Of a stretch of DNA of 64,000 bases, positions 23,402 through 31,124 are shown piece after piece. The first letter of the stretch is position 1. Every line of letters starts with the position of its first letter. Position numbers and translations under genes: made by a program. The stretch covers positions 1 to 64,000 of the IMG/VR virus record IMGVR_UViG_3300027800_000347, one strand, 5' to 3'. This stretch comes from a virus. Under the pieces are notes generated by a model. The model saw nothing but the letters and a program-made list of their open reading frames with translations. It was not told the origin of the DNA and made no database searches.

Positions 23402-23666
23402 GGACTACTTCGAGGATTTGAGCGGCATGGATGTCGGGACATTCCGGGCCGCAATCAGCGAGGCCAGGAAGGTCTGCCGGTTTTTCCCGAAAACCGTGGA
23501 CCTGATCGAGGCGTCAAGGCGCGTGACGCCGACATACCGCGAGTTCCCGCCGCTTCCCGCCGGGGATGACGACGACGCCCGGCGGCGCGAGATAGGCAAG
23601 GCCTGGATCGCGAAAATCAGGGAATCGCTGTCCGGTTGGCAGTCGCCCGCCCAGAGGCCGAATTGA
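23298..23666 (+). CDS. Helicase-loader-like replication protein
   Basis: A 122-aa helical acidic protein starting MAQITREDVAAMLMRFSVFY. The pattern (a helix bundle, then FRAAISEARKVCRFFPKTVDLIEA) resembles the N-terminal fold of phage helicase loaders or inhibitors such as G39P, and the position directly after the initiator-like gene fits lambda P. The family assignment is tentative. Confidence 0.55.
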   Translation: MAQITREDVAAMLMRFSVFYRDQDVNEETLAILVEDYFEDLSGMDVGTFRAAISEARKVCRFFPKTVDLIEASRRVTPTYREFPPLPAGDDDDARRREIGKAWIAKIRESLSGWQSPAQRPN

Positions 23667-23848
23667 AGCCCTGCGACAAGATCCCCGGCATCCCCTGCGC
23701 TCACAACGGCCGTTGCTTCGGCGCCGTGATGTGGGACGGGAAGCGCGAAGAGGCGCAGCCGCTGGCCCAGGTCCAGGAGTGCAAACACGTCGAGGAATGC
23801 CGCGAATGGTGGCGGCGGGAGGGGAAAGATGGCCGGATCGCTCAATAA
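23663..23848 (+). CDS. 61-aa Cys-rich protein, TTG start
   Basis: Starts at a TTG overlapping the upstream stop (TTGA) with AGAGG upstream. The product contains CDKIPGIPCAHNGRCFG and CKHVEECREWW, two Cys pairs that could bind a metal. It overlaps the remnant of an ssb start at 23829. Confidence 0.5.
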   Translation: MKPCDKIPGIPCAHNGRCFGAVMWDGKREEAQPLAQVQECKHVEECREWWRREGKDGRIAQ

Positions 23849-23888
23849 AGTCATCATCGGAAGGATTGGGAAGGCGTCCAATGCCTAG
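23829..23888 (+). pseudogene. Remnant of an ssb 5' end
   Basis: Twenty codons with a strong ribosome site (GGGAGGGGAAAG) encode [19 protein letters not shown] and stop. The first eight residues are identical to the intact SSB at 24459 and the following IGRIG matches LIGRLG; the DNA matches with one 3-bp deletion. Homology ends at the start codon of the HNH gene, so this looks like the leading edge of an ssb copy interrupted by the endonuclease gene. Confidence 0.7.
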
Positions 23889-24459
23889 CGCAAAGGTCGA
23901 AGTGATATGCCCAGAGTGCGGCGGCTCGTTTATGCGTCGGCCATCAGACATTAAAAAAGCGGTTTCCAGGTCTGGTATATGGAGATGTCAACCTTGCGCG
24001 CTGTCGATGCGGAACAAGGCCAATCAGCAGCCGACAGGGGCAAGACGAAACAACTGCAAAGGTTATGTGGAAGTCAAGACTGAATATGGGTGGGTATTCG
24101 AACACCGGCTTGTTTACGAAAAGGCATCGGGCCGCAAGCTGCTTCCAACAGAAATTATCCACCATCTGAACGGCGACATTACAGACAACAGGATTGAAAA
24201 CTTGGCCGTCATGCTGGCCGGGGCGCACACACAGCACCACAAGCGCGGGACCATCTTGAAGGCAGAGACCAAGGCAAAGCTCTCTGCGGCCAAGATAGGC
24301 AAACCAAGCCCGAAGAAACTAACGGCCGAACAAGTTTTGGCAATCAGGGACGCATACACAAAAGGCAAGGGTGGACGATCCGCCATAGCGGACGCCTACG
24401 GCATCACGCCGTCTATGGTGAGCCATATAACAACCAGAAGGGCCTGGAGGAACGTGTAA
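23881..24459 (+). CDS. HNH homing endonuclease with HTH domain
   Basis: A 192-aa protein. An N-terminal zinc ribbon (CPECGGSF ... CQPC, about 10-40) is followed by an HNH_3 core with [15 protein letters not shown] and [17 protein letters not shown] (about 75-120), a NUMOD3-like [15 protein letters not shown], and a C-terminal HTH ([18 protein letters not shown]). This is the design of free-standing phage homing endonucleases. It is sandwiched between an ssb remnant and the intact ssb, whose start overlaps its stop (TAATG). Confidence 0.88.
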   Translation: MPSAKVEVICPECGGSFMRRPSDIKKAVSRSGIWRCQPCALSMRNKANQQPTGARRNNCKGYVEVKTEYGWVFEHRLVYEKASGRKLLPTEIIHHLNGDITDNRIENLAVMLAGAHTQHHKRGTILKAETKAKLSAAKIGKPSPKKLTAEQVLAIRDAYTKGKGGRSAIADAYGITPSMVSHITTRRAWRNV

Positions 24460-24935
24460 TGGCCGGAAGCCTCAATAAGGTCATTTTGATTGGGAGGCTT
24501 GGTCAAGATCCACGTCTGCAATACCTCCCGAGCGGCCAACCCGTGGCAAATTTCAGTGTCGCCACAGATGAAAGTTACAAAGACAAGAGCGGCAACAAGA
24601 TTGAGAAAACCGAGTGGCACAACGTGGCTGTGTTCGGCCGTTCAGCCGAGTTTTGCGGCCAATACCTGGGCAAGGGGCGGCTGGCCTACATCGAAGGGAC
24701 ATTGCGCACCAGGAAATGGCAGAAGGACGGCCAGGACCACTACACCACGGAAGTAACCGTGAGCGCCCCGGGGCATCGCGTGCAGGGCCTGGATAAGAAT
24801 CCGGACTCCAACCAAAGCGCCGGGAACTCCGCTCAAAGCCGGGGCAACTCTGGACGGGGTTCGTCCGACGGGGACCAAGACACAGGCCCGGCGTTTCCCT
24901 CCGAAGCATCCGGCATGGACGACGTTCCCTTCTAG
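24459..24935 (+). CDS. ssb: Single-stranded DNA-binding protein
   Basis: A 158-aa SSB with a complete OB fold ([36 protein letters not shown] ... [20 protein letters not shown] ... VYIEG-like strand, about 1-110), a Gly/Ser/Gln-rich linker and the conserved acidic tip MDDVPF that recruits replication partners. It functions at phage replication forks and in recombination with RusA next door. Confidence 0.95.
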   Translation: MAGSLNKVILIGRLGQDPRLQYLPSGQPVANFSVATDESYKDKSGNKIEKTEWHNVAVFGRSAEFCGQYLGKGRLAYIEGTLRTRKWQKDGQDHYTTEVTVSAPGHRVQGLDKNPDSNQSAGNSAQSRGNSGRGSSDGDQDTGPAFPSEASGMDDVPF

Positions 24936-24950
24936 CAAGGAGCGGACAAT

Positions 24951-25403
24951 ATGAAATTCACGATATACACCCGTCCTGTTGGGCAGATGAGGGCCAGGGC
25001 AACAATCCGAGGCCGTCACGCCACGGTCTATAAGGCCGCGAAACAGGAGCAGAACGAGCAGACACTTGCCGCGTTGATGGTGGCGCATCGGCCATCAACG
25101 CCAATGGATGGGCCTGTATTGCTCTACGTCAACGCTGTTTTTGCATGCCCGGCCAGCAAGTCGAAGAAGTGGAGACAAGAGGCGCTGTGCGGGAGGATAC
25201 GTCCCACAACAAAGCCTGACGCCGACAATTTGGCGAAGCATATCAAGGATGTCATGACGCAGTTGCAATTTTGGAACGACGACAAACAGGTTGTCGAATT
25301 GGCGGTGCGTAAGTGGTATGGTGTCCGAGATCATATCGCCATCGAAGTGCGCCCGGCCGATGTCGCCCCGCTCGGGCTGTACGAGGACGGGGAAGCAGCA
25401 TGA
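24951..25403 (+). CDS. rusA: RusA-type Holliday junction resolvase
   Basis: A 150-aa endonuclease of the RusA family. The catalytic acidic cluster is seen as KPDADNLAKHIKDVM (about 88-102) and FWNDDKQVVEL (about 107-117), with the usual N-terminal strand. RusA dimers cut Holliday junctions symmetrically and here would process replication intermediates for packaging. It overlaps the next gene by 4 bp. Confidence 0.92.
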   Translation: MKFTIYTRPVGQMRARATIRGRHATVYKAAKQEQNEQTLAALMVAHRPSTPMDGPVLLYVNAVFACPASKSKKWRQEALCGRIRPTTKPDADNLAKHIKDVMTQLQFWNDDKQVVELAVRKWYGVRDHIAIEVRPADVAPLGLYEDGEAA

Positions 25404-25708
25404 AAGCCCTCGCCCTCGGCCTCCTGGTCATCACCGCTTACACCCCGGGCGAAGGCGGCGGCCACGGCATCGGCGCCATGGGCCACGAGGTGCGCCCGGG
25501 GCTGACCGCGGCTGTGAGCCGGGACCTGCGGCACCTCATGGGCCAGGAAATCCATGTGGAGGGCGTGGGTTGGGTTTTCGTCCAGGATACAACTGGCCCT
25601 GACGCCCGGCGTACCGTGGATCTGTGCGTCGAGGACGAAGCCACGGCCAGGGAGTGGGGAAGGCGAGAGCGCCATGTGATCATCCGGGATCAAAAAGGCG
25701 ACAACTAG
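25400..25708 (+). CDS. 3D-domain protein
   Basis: A 102-aa protein with a hydrophobic N-terminus (MKALALGLLVITAYTPG) and a 3D (Asp-Asp-Asp) double-psi-barrel pattern: AYTPG, AVSRDL..LMGQEIHVEGVGWVFVQDTTG, VDLCVEDEATAREWG. 3D domains are catalytic cores of lytic transglycosylases and related cell-wall factors. A single short domain could act in cell-wall passage, although it lies among replication genes. Confidence 0.65.
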   Translation: MKALALGLLVITAYTPGEGGGHGIGAMGHEVRPGLTAAVSRDLRHLMGQEIHVEGVGWVFVQDTTGPDARRTVDLCVEDEATAREWGRRERHVIIRDQKGDN

Positions 25709-25796
25709 GAAAATATTTAACAATCTAAAAGTGTTGCGCATGTGATCAATGTGTACCAGCATGCGTTGAAACCAACCAACCGGGGAGATAGAAGAG

Positions 25797-26210
25797 ATGA
25801 CCAGAGAAGAGGCATTGAAAGAGGCATTGGAGATCGTGAAGGCCCAGGCCAGCGTCAGGGCGATGAGCGCCGAAGAGCTGACCGTCATGGTCGGGAACGT
25901 GGCCCGGGGCATCATGAGCCTGGACGGCCCGGGCCAGTCGGAAGAGGGCGGCGCCCAACCCCCCGCCGTGGACCCCGCGAAGGCTATTAAAGAAAGCTCC
26001 GTGACCTGTCTGGAGTGCGGCAGGGCCATGAAGATCATCACCAAGAAGCACCTGGCTTCCCACGGCCTGACTCCGGACGGCTATCGGTTTAAGTGGGGCA
26101 TGAAGAAGGGCGTGGCCCTGGCCTGCAAGGCCCTGGTCCGGGAGCGCCGCAAGAAGATGAAGGACATGAAGCTGTGGGAGAAGCGGGGAGCCGCCAAGCC
26201 CGGCGCGTAG
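25797..26210 (+). CDS. MucR/Ros-family zinc-finger regulator
   Basis: A 137-aa protein with the MucR/Ros signature: CLECGRAMKIITKKHLASHGLTPDGYRFKWGM (about 71-102), a prokaryotic C2H2 finger (C-x2-C ... H-x3-H). Such regulators bind AT-rich promoters. It has its own 5' gap of 88 bp with an AT-rich stretch. A late-gene regulator role is possible because two matching 42-bp promoter elements (27656 and 42309) lack an assigned activator, but that is inference. Confidence 0.85.
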   Translation: MTREEALKEALEIVKAQASVRAMSAEELTVMVGNVARGIMSLDGPGQSEEGGAQPPAVDPAKAIKESSVTCLECGRAMKIITKKHLASHGLTPDGYRFKWGMKKGVALACKALVRERRKKMKDMKLWEKRGAAKPGA

Positions 26211-26293
26211 ATGAATAACATCGTGCGCCTCGGATGGCCGGGGCGCTGGGGAGATGTGTAAATACAATGGATACGTCCAGGGAGCGACAAGCG

Positions 26294-26554
26294 ATGGAAG
26301 ATAAACGCATTTTGAATCCAGAGTTTCAAAACGAAAAGGACGACAACACACCTGTGCCATGCAAAAGGTGCGGATCGTCAGATATTGGGTTTTTTGGTGA
26401 CGGACTTGGCGTCTGGTGCAAGTGCTTGGCTTGCGGAAGCACCGGGAAAAGAGGAACCACGAATATGGTGCGGGCTGGCGACGATGAACTATGGTGGACG
26501 GCCGCAGATGCCGCGCTTGTGTCTTGGGATGACGCCAACGAAAAGCAGGAATAG
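26294..26554 (+). CDS. Lar-like zinc-finger protein
   Basis: An 86-aa protein with CKRCGSSDIGFFGDGLGVWCKCLACGSTG (about 22-50), the restriction-alleviation Lar-type finger, and a C-terminal AADAALVSWDDAN that matches the usual A..A..W.. ending. A second Lar-like protein after that at 1409-2005. The start was chosen at the ATG with GGGAG upstream. Confidence 0.65.
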   Translation: MEDKRILNPEFQNEKDDNTPVPCKRCGSSDIGFFGDGLGVWCKCLACGSTGKRGTTNMVRAGDDELWWTAADAALVSWDDANEKQE

Positions 26555-26581
26555 GCCAGCGATGCGCTGAAAGGGGGAACC

Positions 26582-27004
26582 ATGCGCACCATCACCATGA
26601 TCGTCACGGTTGTCGTTTTGTCCCTCCTAGCCTTCCCGGTCCGGGCCCGGCATCTGCATCCCGAGGCGTGGTATCAGGCCCGTTGGTGCGAGGCCCAGGG
26701 CGGGGAGATGGAGCACCGCTTGCCTGACATGGCCCGTGTGGACTGCCTGTTGCCCGACGTGGCCGTGGAGTTCGACTTCGGCCACAAATGGGCCGAAAGC
26801 GTCGGCCAAGCCCTGTACTACGCCACCATGACCGGCCGCCGCTGCGGGATCGTGCTGATCCTGGAGGATAACGGCCCGGTCTTTATGACGCGGCTCATGC
26901 GGACGATTGAGGGGCACAGGCTGGGCTGTCAGGTGTGGTTGATGGGCCGGGAGGGGGAAGAGCTTGGAACCGGCGAGATGACGCGCGGGGAGGAAAGGCC
27001 GTGA
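26582..27004 (+). CDS. Secreted PD-(D/E)XK-nuclease-like protein
   Basis: A 140-aa protein with a signal peptide (MRTITMIVTVVVLSLLAFPVRA, cleavage about 22). The mature part has VDCLLPDVAVEFDFGHKWAESVGQALYYATMTG, where D-x(n)-E-F-D-x4-K and the following GQ..YYA helix fit a small PD-(D/E)XK nuclease fold. Related periplasmic proteins are widespread and uncharacterised. A periplasmic nuclease could attack incoming DNA, but no activity is shown. Confidence 0.6.
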   Translation: MRTITMIVTVVVLSLLAFPVRARHLHPEAWYQARWCEAQGGEMEHRLPDMARVDCLLPDVAVEFDFGHKWAESVGQALYYATMTGRRCGIVLILEDNGPVFMTRLMRTIEGHRLGCQVWLMGREGEELGTGEMTRGEERP

Positions 27005-27267
27005 ACCTCATCGCCATCATCATCCTGGCCCTATCCGCCTCCTGCGCCATGGCACACCCGGGAACCGGCGAGGTTCCGCGTAGCTACTCCACCGTCTACG
27101 ACGCCCAGGGCCGCTACCAGGGCCGAATCCACGACGGCCGGGTTTTCGATGCGAAAGGCCAGTTCCGGGGGCGCCTCCAGGACGGGAAGGTCTTTGACTC
27201 CCGGGGCAATTTCATGGGCCGGATCAAGCAGGACCGGCCAGGGGGACAACAGGATGGAACTCGATAA
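27001..27267 (+). CDS. Secreted beta-flower repeat protein, GTG start
   Basis: An 88-aa protein: signal peptide (MNLIAIIILALSASCAMA) and three tandem 16-residue repeats, VYDAQGRYQGRIHDGR, VFDAKGQFRGRLQDGK and VFDSRGNFMGRIKQDR. This is the pattern of small 4/5-fold beta-flower proteins. The GTG overlaps the upstream stop. It is coupled to the secreted nuclease-like gene, which suggests a shared periplasmic job. Confidence 0.7.
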   Translation: MNLIAIIILALSASCAMAHPGTGEVPRSYSTVYDAQGRYQGRIHDGRVFDAKGQFRGRLQDGKVFDSRGNFMGRIKQDRPGGQQDGTR

Positions 27268-27490
27268 GGCACCGGCCGGCACATCCGGCGTGGTCGCGGC
27301 CTACGATCTGGAGACGGCCGCGCAGGTCGCGGACTTCCTGCGCGTGTCCGACCGCACCTTGCGCCGGATGCTCCAGGAAGACGATCCGCCGCCTGTGCAT
27401 CGGTACAGCGGCCGGGGCGTCATGCGCGCTCACCGGGCAGAGCTTGCGGCGTGGCGCGCGCGCAGGGAGCAGGGGCAGCGCAAGCAGTAG
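27254..27490 (+). CDS. Excisionase-like HTH protein
   Basis: A 78-aa protein with TAAQVADFLRVSDRTLRRMLQED followed by VHRYSGRGVMRAHRAELAAW, the layout of HTH_17/MerR-type excisionase-fold DNA-binding proteins. It closes the early-right operon. A regulator of late expression or a second recombination directionality factor are both possible. Confidence 0.6.
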   Translation: MELDKAPAGTSGVVAAYDLETAAQVADFLRVSDRTLRRMLQEDDPPPVHRYSGRGVMRAHRAELAAWRARREQGQRKQ

Positions 27491-27789
27491 GCCAGGACGG
27501 CAAGGCGCGCCAGCCCTCGGGAGGCGTCGGGAGGCGGAAAGCTCTCGCGCGCGAGGGGGAGGGGGGGGGTAAAACCCTGCCGGGGTATAGTTGGCAACCG
27601 AGTGTGCTCATTCACACAGAGTTTCGGCCACATTTTCGTGAAAAAGTGCCCGCCTGATTTGTCCGCAAATGTCCGGATATGGCCGCAAATGTCCGGCCTG
27701 CATCTCTTGATTTCCCGGTAAGATGCTCTCCCAAAAGGGGCCGCCCGTCGTCATCACGAGGTCGCGGCGGCCCTCCCTTGGGAGGCCAC
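27491..27789. promoter_or_regulatory. Intergenic region before lysis genes
   Basis: About 300 bp without a credible gene. It holds a G8 tract near 27560, the 42-bp repeat element at 27656-27697 with a -10-like hexamer TAAGAT at 27719, and two GC-rich hairpins (27737-27785) just before the endolysin ribosome site. It is read as the late promoter region for lysis genes. Confidence 0.55.
27656..27697 (+). repeat. 42-bp late-promoter element, copy 1
   Basis: Identical over all 42 bp to 42309-42350. Internally it contains CCGCAAATGTCCGG twice with a 20-bp period (two helical turns). A TA-N3-T hexamer (TAAGAT, 27719-27724) follows 22 bp after the second box, the same distance as TATGCT after copy 2. 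This fits an activator site replacing the -35 box. Confidence 0.65.
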
Positions 27790-28800
27790 ATGTCCACGCC
27801 CGTCACGCCGGAATCAATCAAGCAGACCTTCCCTGTCGCCGTTTCCCTGGTCCAGGCCGAAGAGGGGTTCAGGGCCGAACCCTACAAGTGTTCCGAGGGA
27901 TTTTGGACCATCGGCTATGGATACAATCTCCAGGCCCACGGCTACACCACGGCCGACTTCACCGGCTGGAGGTGGACGCGCGATCACGCCGAGGCAGTGC
28001 TTCTCGACGAAATGGTGGACGTTGTTTCCTCCCTGGACGCCCGCTACCCGCTGTGGCGGGAGCGACTGAGCGAGACGCGCGAGGCCGTGGTTATCTCGGC
28101 GGTTTACCAGATGGGGATAGCTGGGGCCTCGAAGTTCAAGGACACCATCGCCGCGATCCGCAGACAGGACTGGCCGGGCGCCGCAGCCTGCATGATGCGC
28201 AGCAAGTGGGCCTCGCAAGACGCCGAGCGCGTCTCGCGCAACTGCGAAATACTCATCACCGACACGATGCCCACGGAGGTGCGCGGTGCGAAAATCCTCC
28301 AGCCCTCACAGCCCTCGCCCCCGTCTCCCGATCCGTCGCCGGTTCAGGATGTGGATGCAGCACCGGCTGAACCCCATGCACCTGCAATGCCGACTCCTGG
28401 ACCTAGGGTTGGACAAGCCCCGGGCGAAGCGGTGGGCCAAGAAATGGGAACGCCTGTACCGGAAGATGTTCCCGCAGGCCCTCCCACCGGCCTGACGCCC
28501 GCGACATTCGCCCTCTCCACGGCCTGGGACGCCGCAAAGCTGATTCTCTCCCGGGTCGGCAACGTCTCCGCGCTCATCGGCAAGTCTCCGGCCAGCTACG
28601 GCGCAGGCGGCATGCTGGCCATGCTGGTGGGCAAGGTGTCCATCGAAGGCAACATCAGGATTTTCGACCACACTTTTTACTACCAGGACGGCGACATCCT
28701 GGCCGCCTTGGCCGCCCTGGGCCTTGTCCTGTGGGGCGTGGCCGGGAAGGCCATCCGGGCGCAAATCGGCGAGATCAAGAAGGAGAATCCCCATGCGTAA
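27790..28800 (+). CDS. Endolysin (T4-type lysozyme) with C-terminal membrane segment
   Basis: A 336-aa muramidase of glycoside hydrolase family 24. The catalytic triad has the spacing E-8-C-5-T (AEEGFRAEPYKCSEGFWTIGYGYN, about 22-45): Cys takes the place of the common Asp, a known natural variant. After the enzyme (1-165) comes a long Pro/Ala/Glu linker (170-245) and a C-terminal domain ending in a hydrophobic helix (about 305-325, ILAALAALGLVLWGVAG). No N-terminal signal is seen, so export would depend on the holin. The C-terminal anchor is unusual. GGGAGG precedes the ATG. Confidence 0.88.
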   Translation: MSTPVTPESIKQTFPVAVSLVQAEEGFRAEPYKCSEGFWTIGYGYNLQAHGYTTADFTGWRWTRDHAEAVLLDEMVDVVSSLDARYPLWRERLSETREAVVISAVYQMGIAGASKFKDTIAAIRRQDWPGAAACMMRSKWASQDAERVSRNCEILITDTMPTEVRGAKILQPSQPSPPSPDPSPVQDVDAAPAEPHAPAMPTPGPRVGQAPGEAVGQEMGTPVPEDVPAGPPTGLTPATFALSTAWDAAKLILSRVGNVSALIGKSPASYGAGGMLAMLVGKVSIEGNIRIFDHTFYYQDGDILAALAALGLVLWGVAGKAIRAQIGEIKKENPHA

Positions 28801-29149
28801 GCTCATCGTCCTGGTGCTCGTGGCCTCCCTGGCCTGCGCCTCGTGCCTGCCGTCCGTGCTCACCGGAGGGTCCGGGCCTCCCACCCTGGGGCCTGACGCC
28901 CCGGCCGATTCCGAGACCATCGCCCCGCCCGAAGAGAAGTCCGGTTCCAAGATCAAATCCGGCGTGGCCTGGCTGTGGGCCTGCGTAGTCGCGCTGAAGG
29001 CGCGTGGCGTGGCCCACGATGCCCTGGCCGAGCTTCGGGCCACGATCATGGACATCGGCCGACTGGCCGCCGAGGGAAGCGCACAGGCCGCCCTGGCGCT
29101 TTTTGATCGTGCCCGCGATCTGGCCGCCAACCTCCGGGGAGGCGAATAG
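28793..29149 (+). CDS. Small lipoprotein-like lysis-cassette protein
   Basis: A 118-aa protein with a secretion signal (MRKLIVLVLVASLACASC) that ends in a lipobox-like Cys, a Pro/Gly-rich stretch, a hydrophobic helix (VAWLWACVVALKA) and a helical tail. Its position between endolysin and patatin genes and its small size make an outer-membrane spanin subunit or a lysis accessory plausible; no partner spanin is identified. Confidence 0.55.
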   Translation: MRKLIVLVLVASLACASCLPSVLTGGSGPPTLGPDAPADSETIAPPEEKSGSKIKSGVAWLWACVVALKARGVAHDALAELRATIMDIGRLAAEGSAQAALALFDRARDLAANLRGGE

Positions 29150-29151
29150 CC

Positions 29152-30075
29152 GTGGCTTCCTGCATCGTCTCCATCGACGGCGGGGGCATCAAGGGCTACC
29201 TCCCGGCGCTTGTCCTGGCCGGGATCGAATCGCAGGCCGGGAAGAAAGTCGGCGACATGGCCGGGGTCTTGGTCGGGACATCAACCGGTGCGATCCTGGC
29301 CCTCGGGCTTGCCGCCGGGATATCCGCCTCCGACATGGCCGAGTTCTACCGCCTCAAGGGTCCGGCGATCTTTCGCAAGCCCCTGGGCAAGCGCTTGACC
29401 TCGCTTTTCGGCCTTGCCGATGAGCAATACGGCAATGAGGGCTTGCGCCGGGGCCTGGATGAGATTTTCGGCGACCGCATGTTTTCGCAGCTTGGCCCAT
29501 GCTGCATGGTCTGCGCCTATGATATCGAGGCGCGCAAAACCCGCTTCTTCGCCTCCTGGGAAGCCGAGCGTGATTCGTCCCGGGATTACCGGCTGGTCGA
29601 TCTGGCCATGGCCTCAAGCGCAGCCCCCACCTATTTTGAGCCTGTCGAGATCGTCAGCGCCAGCGGCGACCGCATGTCCTGCATCGACGGCGGCGTCGCC
29701 GCCAACAACCCCGCCCTGGCCGCCCTGATCGAAGCCAAAAAGGCCGGGTGGAATCTCGACGGGACACGCCTTGTCTCCCTGGGAACGGGCCGCGAGGACC
29801 GGCCGTATCTGGCCACCAAGGCCCGGGGCTGGGGCCTGGCCAAGTGGGCGCGCCCACTGCTCGACGTGCTGTTTTCGGCCGCTTCCGAGGTCACGGACCA
29901 TCAGTGCCGGGCGCTTTTGGGCGACAGGTACGCGCGGCTGCAACAGGACTTCACCGAACCCGTGGGGATGGATGACACGAGCGCCAGGGCTTTCACGGTC
30001 ATGCGCATGTGCGCGGGCAAGATCCTTGAACGGCCGGAGGCGACCCACGCCTTGCGGCTTCTGGAGGGGGAATAG
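29152..30075 (+). CDS. Patatin-like phospholipase
   Basis: A 307-aa lipid acyl hydrolase. Starting at GTG, it has the oxyanion-hole motif DGGGIKGY (9-16), nucleophile elbow GTSTG (42-46, Ser44), and the catalytic Asp in CIDGGVAANNPA (about 180-190), completing a Ser-Asp dyad; no signal peptide. Enzymes of this shape occur in cell-to-cell toxins, bacterial lipid turnover and as CBASS effectors (CapV). Here it lies between endolysin and holin, which suggests membrane disruption during lysis. The lack of a nearby nucleotide cyclase argues against CBASS. Confidence 0.9.
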   Translation: MASCIVSIDGGGIKGYLPALVLAGIESQAGKKVGDMAGVLVGTSTGAILALGLAAGISASDMAEFYRLKGPAIFRKPLGKRLTSLFGLADEQYGNEGLRRGLDEIFGDRMFSQLGPCCMVCAYDIEARKTRFFASWEAERDSSRDYRLVDLAMASSAAPTYFEPVEIVSASGDRMSCIDGGVAANNPALAALIEAKKAGWNLDGTRLVSLGTGREDRPYLATKARGWGLAKWARPLLDVLFSAASEVTDHQCRALLGDRYARLQQDFTEPVGMDDTSARAFTVMRMCAGKILERPEATHALRLLEGE

Positions 30076-30078
30076 GCC

Positions 30079-30426
30079 ATGACCCCGATGTCCCCCGAAA
30101 CCCCGACACCGGAAAAGGTTGACTGGATCGTGCAGTGGCTTGACGCCGTTCCCGCTGTGGCCCTGGCCTGTATGGGCGGCGTGGTCCGCGCCCTGGTGGC
30201 CCGTCGAAAGAAAACCTGTCGCCCCATCGTCATCGTCATGGACTTGGCGGTTTCGGCGGTTGTGGCCGCCTTCGCCGGGGCCGTGACCTACTTCTTTCTC
30301 GACAGCGCGGACATCTCCCAAGGCGTCAAGGCCGGGCTGTGCGGCATGGCCGGATATTCCGGGACGGAACTCCTGCGGGTGTTCTCGCGGCGGATGCTGG
30401 TCGCGGCCGGGGACTGCGACGTTTAA
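30079..30426 (+). CDS. Holin
   Basis: A 115-aa membrane protein with three hydrophobic stretches (about 20-40, 50-75 and 82-100), a basic loop RRKKTC between the first two and a YSGTELLRVFSRR tail, as in phage holins of the LydA/holin-4-like type. It would form the inner-membrane hole that times lysis and releases the endolysin. Confidence 0.75.
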   Translation: MTPMSPETPTPEKVDWIVQWLDAVPAVALACMGGVVRALVARRKKTCRPIVIVMDLAVSAVVAAFAGAVTYFFLDSADISQGVKAGLCGMAGYSGTELLRVFSRRMLVAAGDCDV

Positions 30427-30623
30427 CGCCCACATGGCCGTGAAGGCGGCCGGGGGCTGATATTTGGTCGTCCGGGCGCCCCTCCACGCCCAAGGACGGC
30501 CTCTGCCGGGGGGAGAAGTCCCCCTGGCCAGATTTTGCCCGGCTACTGCGGCCACAGGAAAAGACGTGATGCCTCCACGTCCTGCCGGGCAAGAAACTTA
30601 CGAGGCTGCCGAGGCATGGCGAT

Positions 30624-31124
30624 GTGGCGAAAAGACCAAACGTAAACATCATCCTGCAGGACGCCATTTTCAAGGCGCAAGACCTGACCACACCGGAGAA
30701 GATCGTGGCCCTTTGCTTGGTCTGGCACAGAAACCAAAAAACCGGGCGGTGCGACCCGGGACAGGCCCGGATATGCCTGGAGACTGGCCTTAAAGAACGG
30801 GCCGTCCGGGACGCCATCCACGGTTTGACCGAAAAACAGGTCATCGTCACGACCAGGACGCAGAAAACGACGCGCTACGAATTTTGCGCGCGCAATGGTT
30901 CTCTTGATGGTTTACCGGCATCTGGCGCCGGTCCAGACCGGCGTTTAATGCCGGTCGGAAAGCCTCGCAAAAAGCCCCGCTATCCCAAGGTCAGGCGGGA
31001 AATCACGTCCAGGGCCGACGACGGGTGCGCGACGGACGAACACGAGCGGGTGAACGATATCGAGTTCATGGAGGCGGTGCGGCGGGACAGCCGGGAGAAA
31101 CGAGAAAGAGCGGGGGGAAGCTGA
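30624..31124 (+). CDS. Winged-helix-like phage regulator, GTG start
   Basis: A 166-aa basic protein with an N-terminal winged-helix pattern (DLTTPEKIVALCLVWHRNQKTGRCDPGQARICLETGLKERAVRDAIHGLTEKQVI, about 20-75), the design used by phage replication or regulatory proteins, and a basic disordered C-terminus. It lies between lysis and packaging genes and could control late transcription. The 197 bp before it show no gene. Confidence 0.55.
   Translation: MAKRPNVNIILQDAIFKAQDLTTPEKIVALCLVWHRNQKTGRCDPGQARICLETGLKERAVRDAIHGLTEKQVIVTTRTQKTTRYEFCARNGSLDGLPASGAGPDRRLMPVGKPRKKPRYPKVRREITSRADDGCATDEHERVNDIEFMEAVRRDSREKRERAGGS

Noticed and set aside
29152-30075. CBASS effector (CapV) locus
   Set aside because: No CD-NTase or Cap2/Cap3 gene nearby; the gene sits within a lysis cassette.
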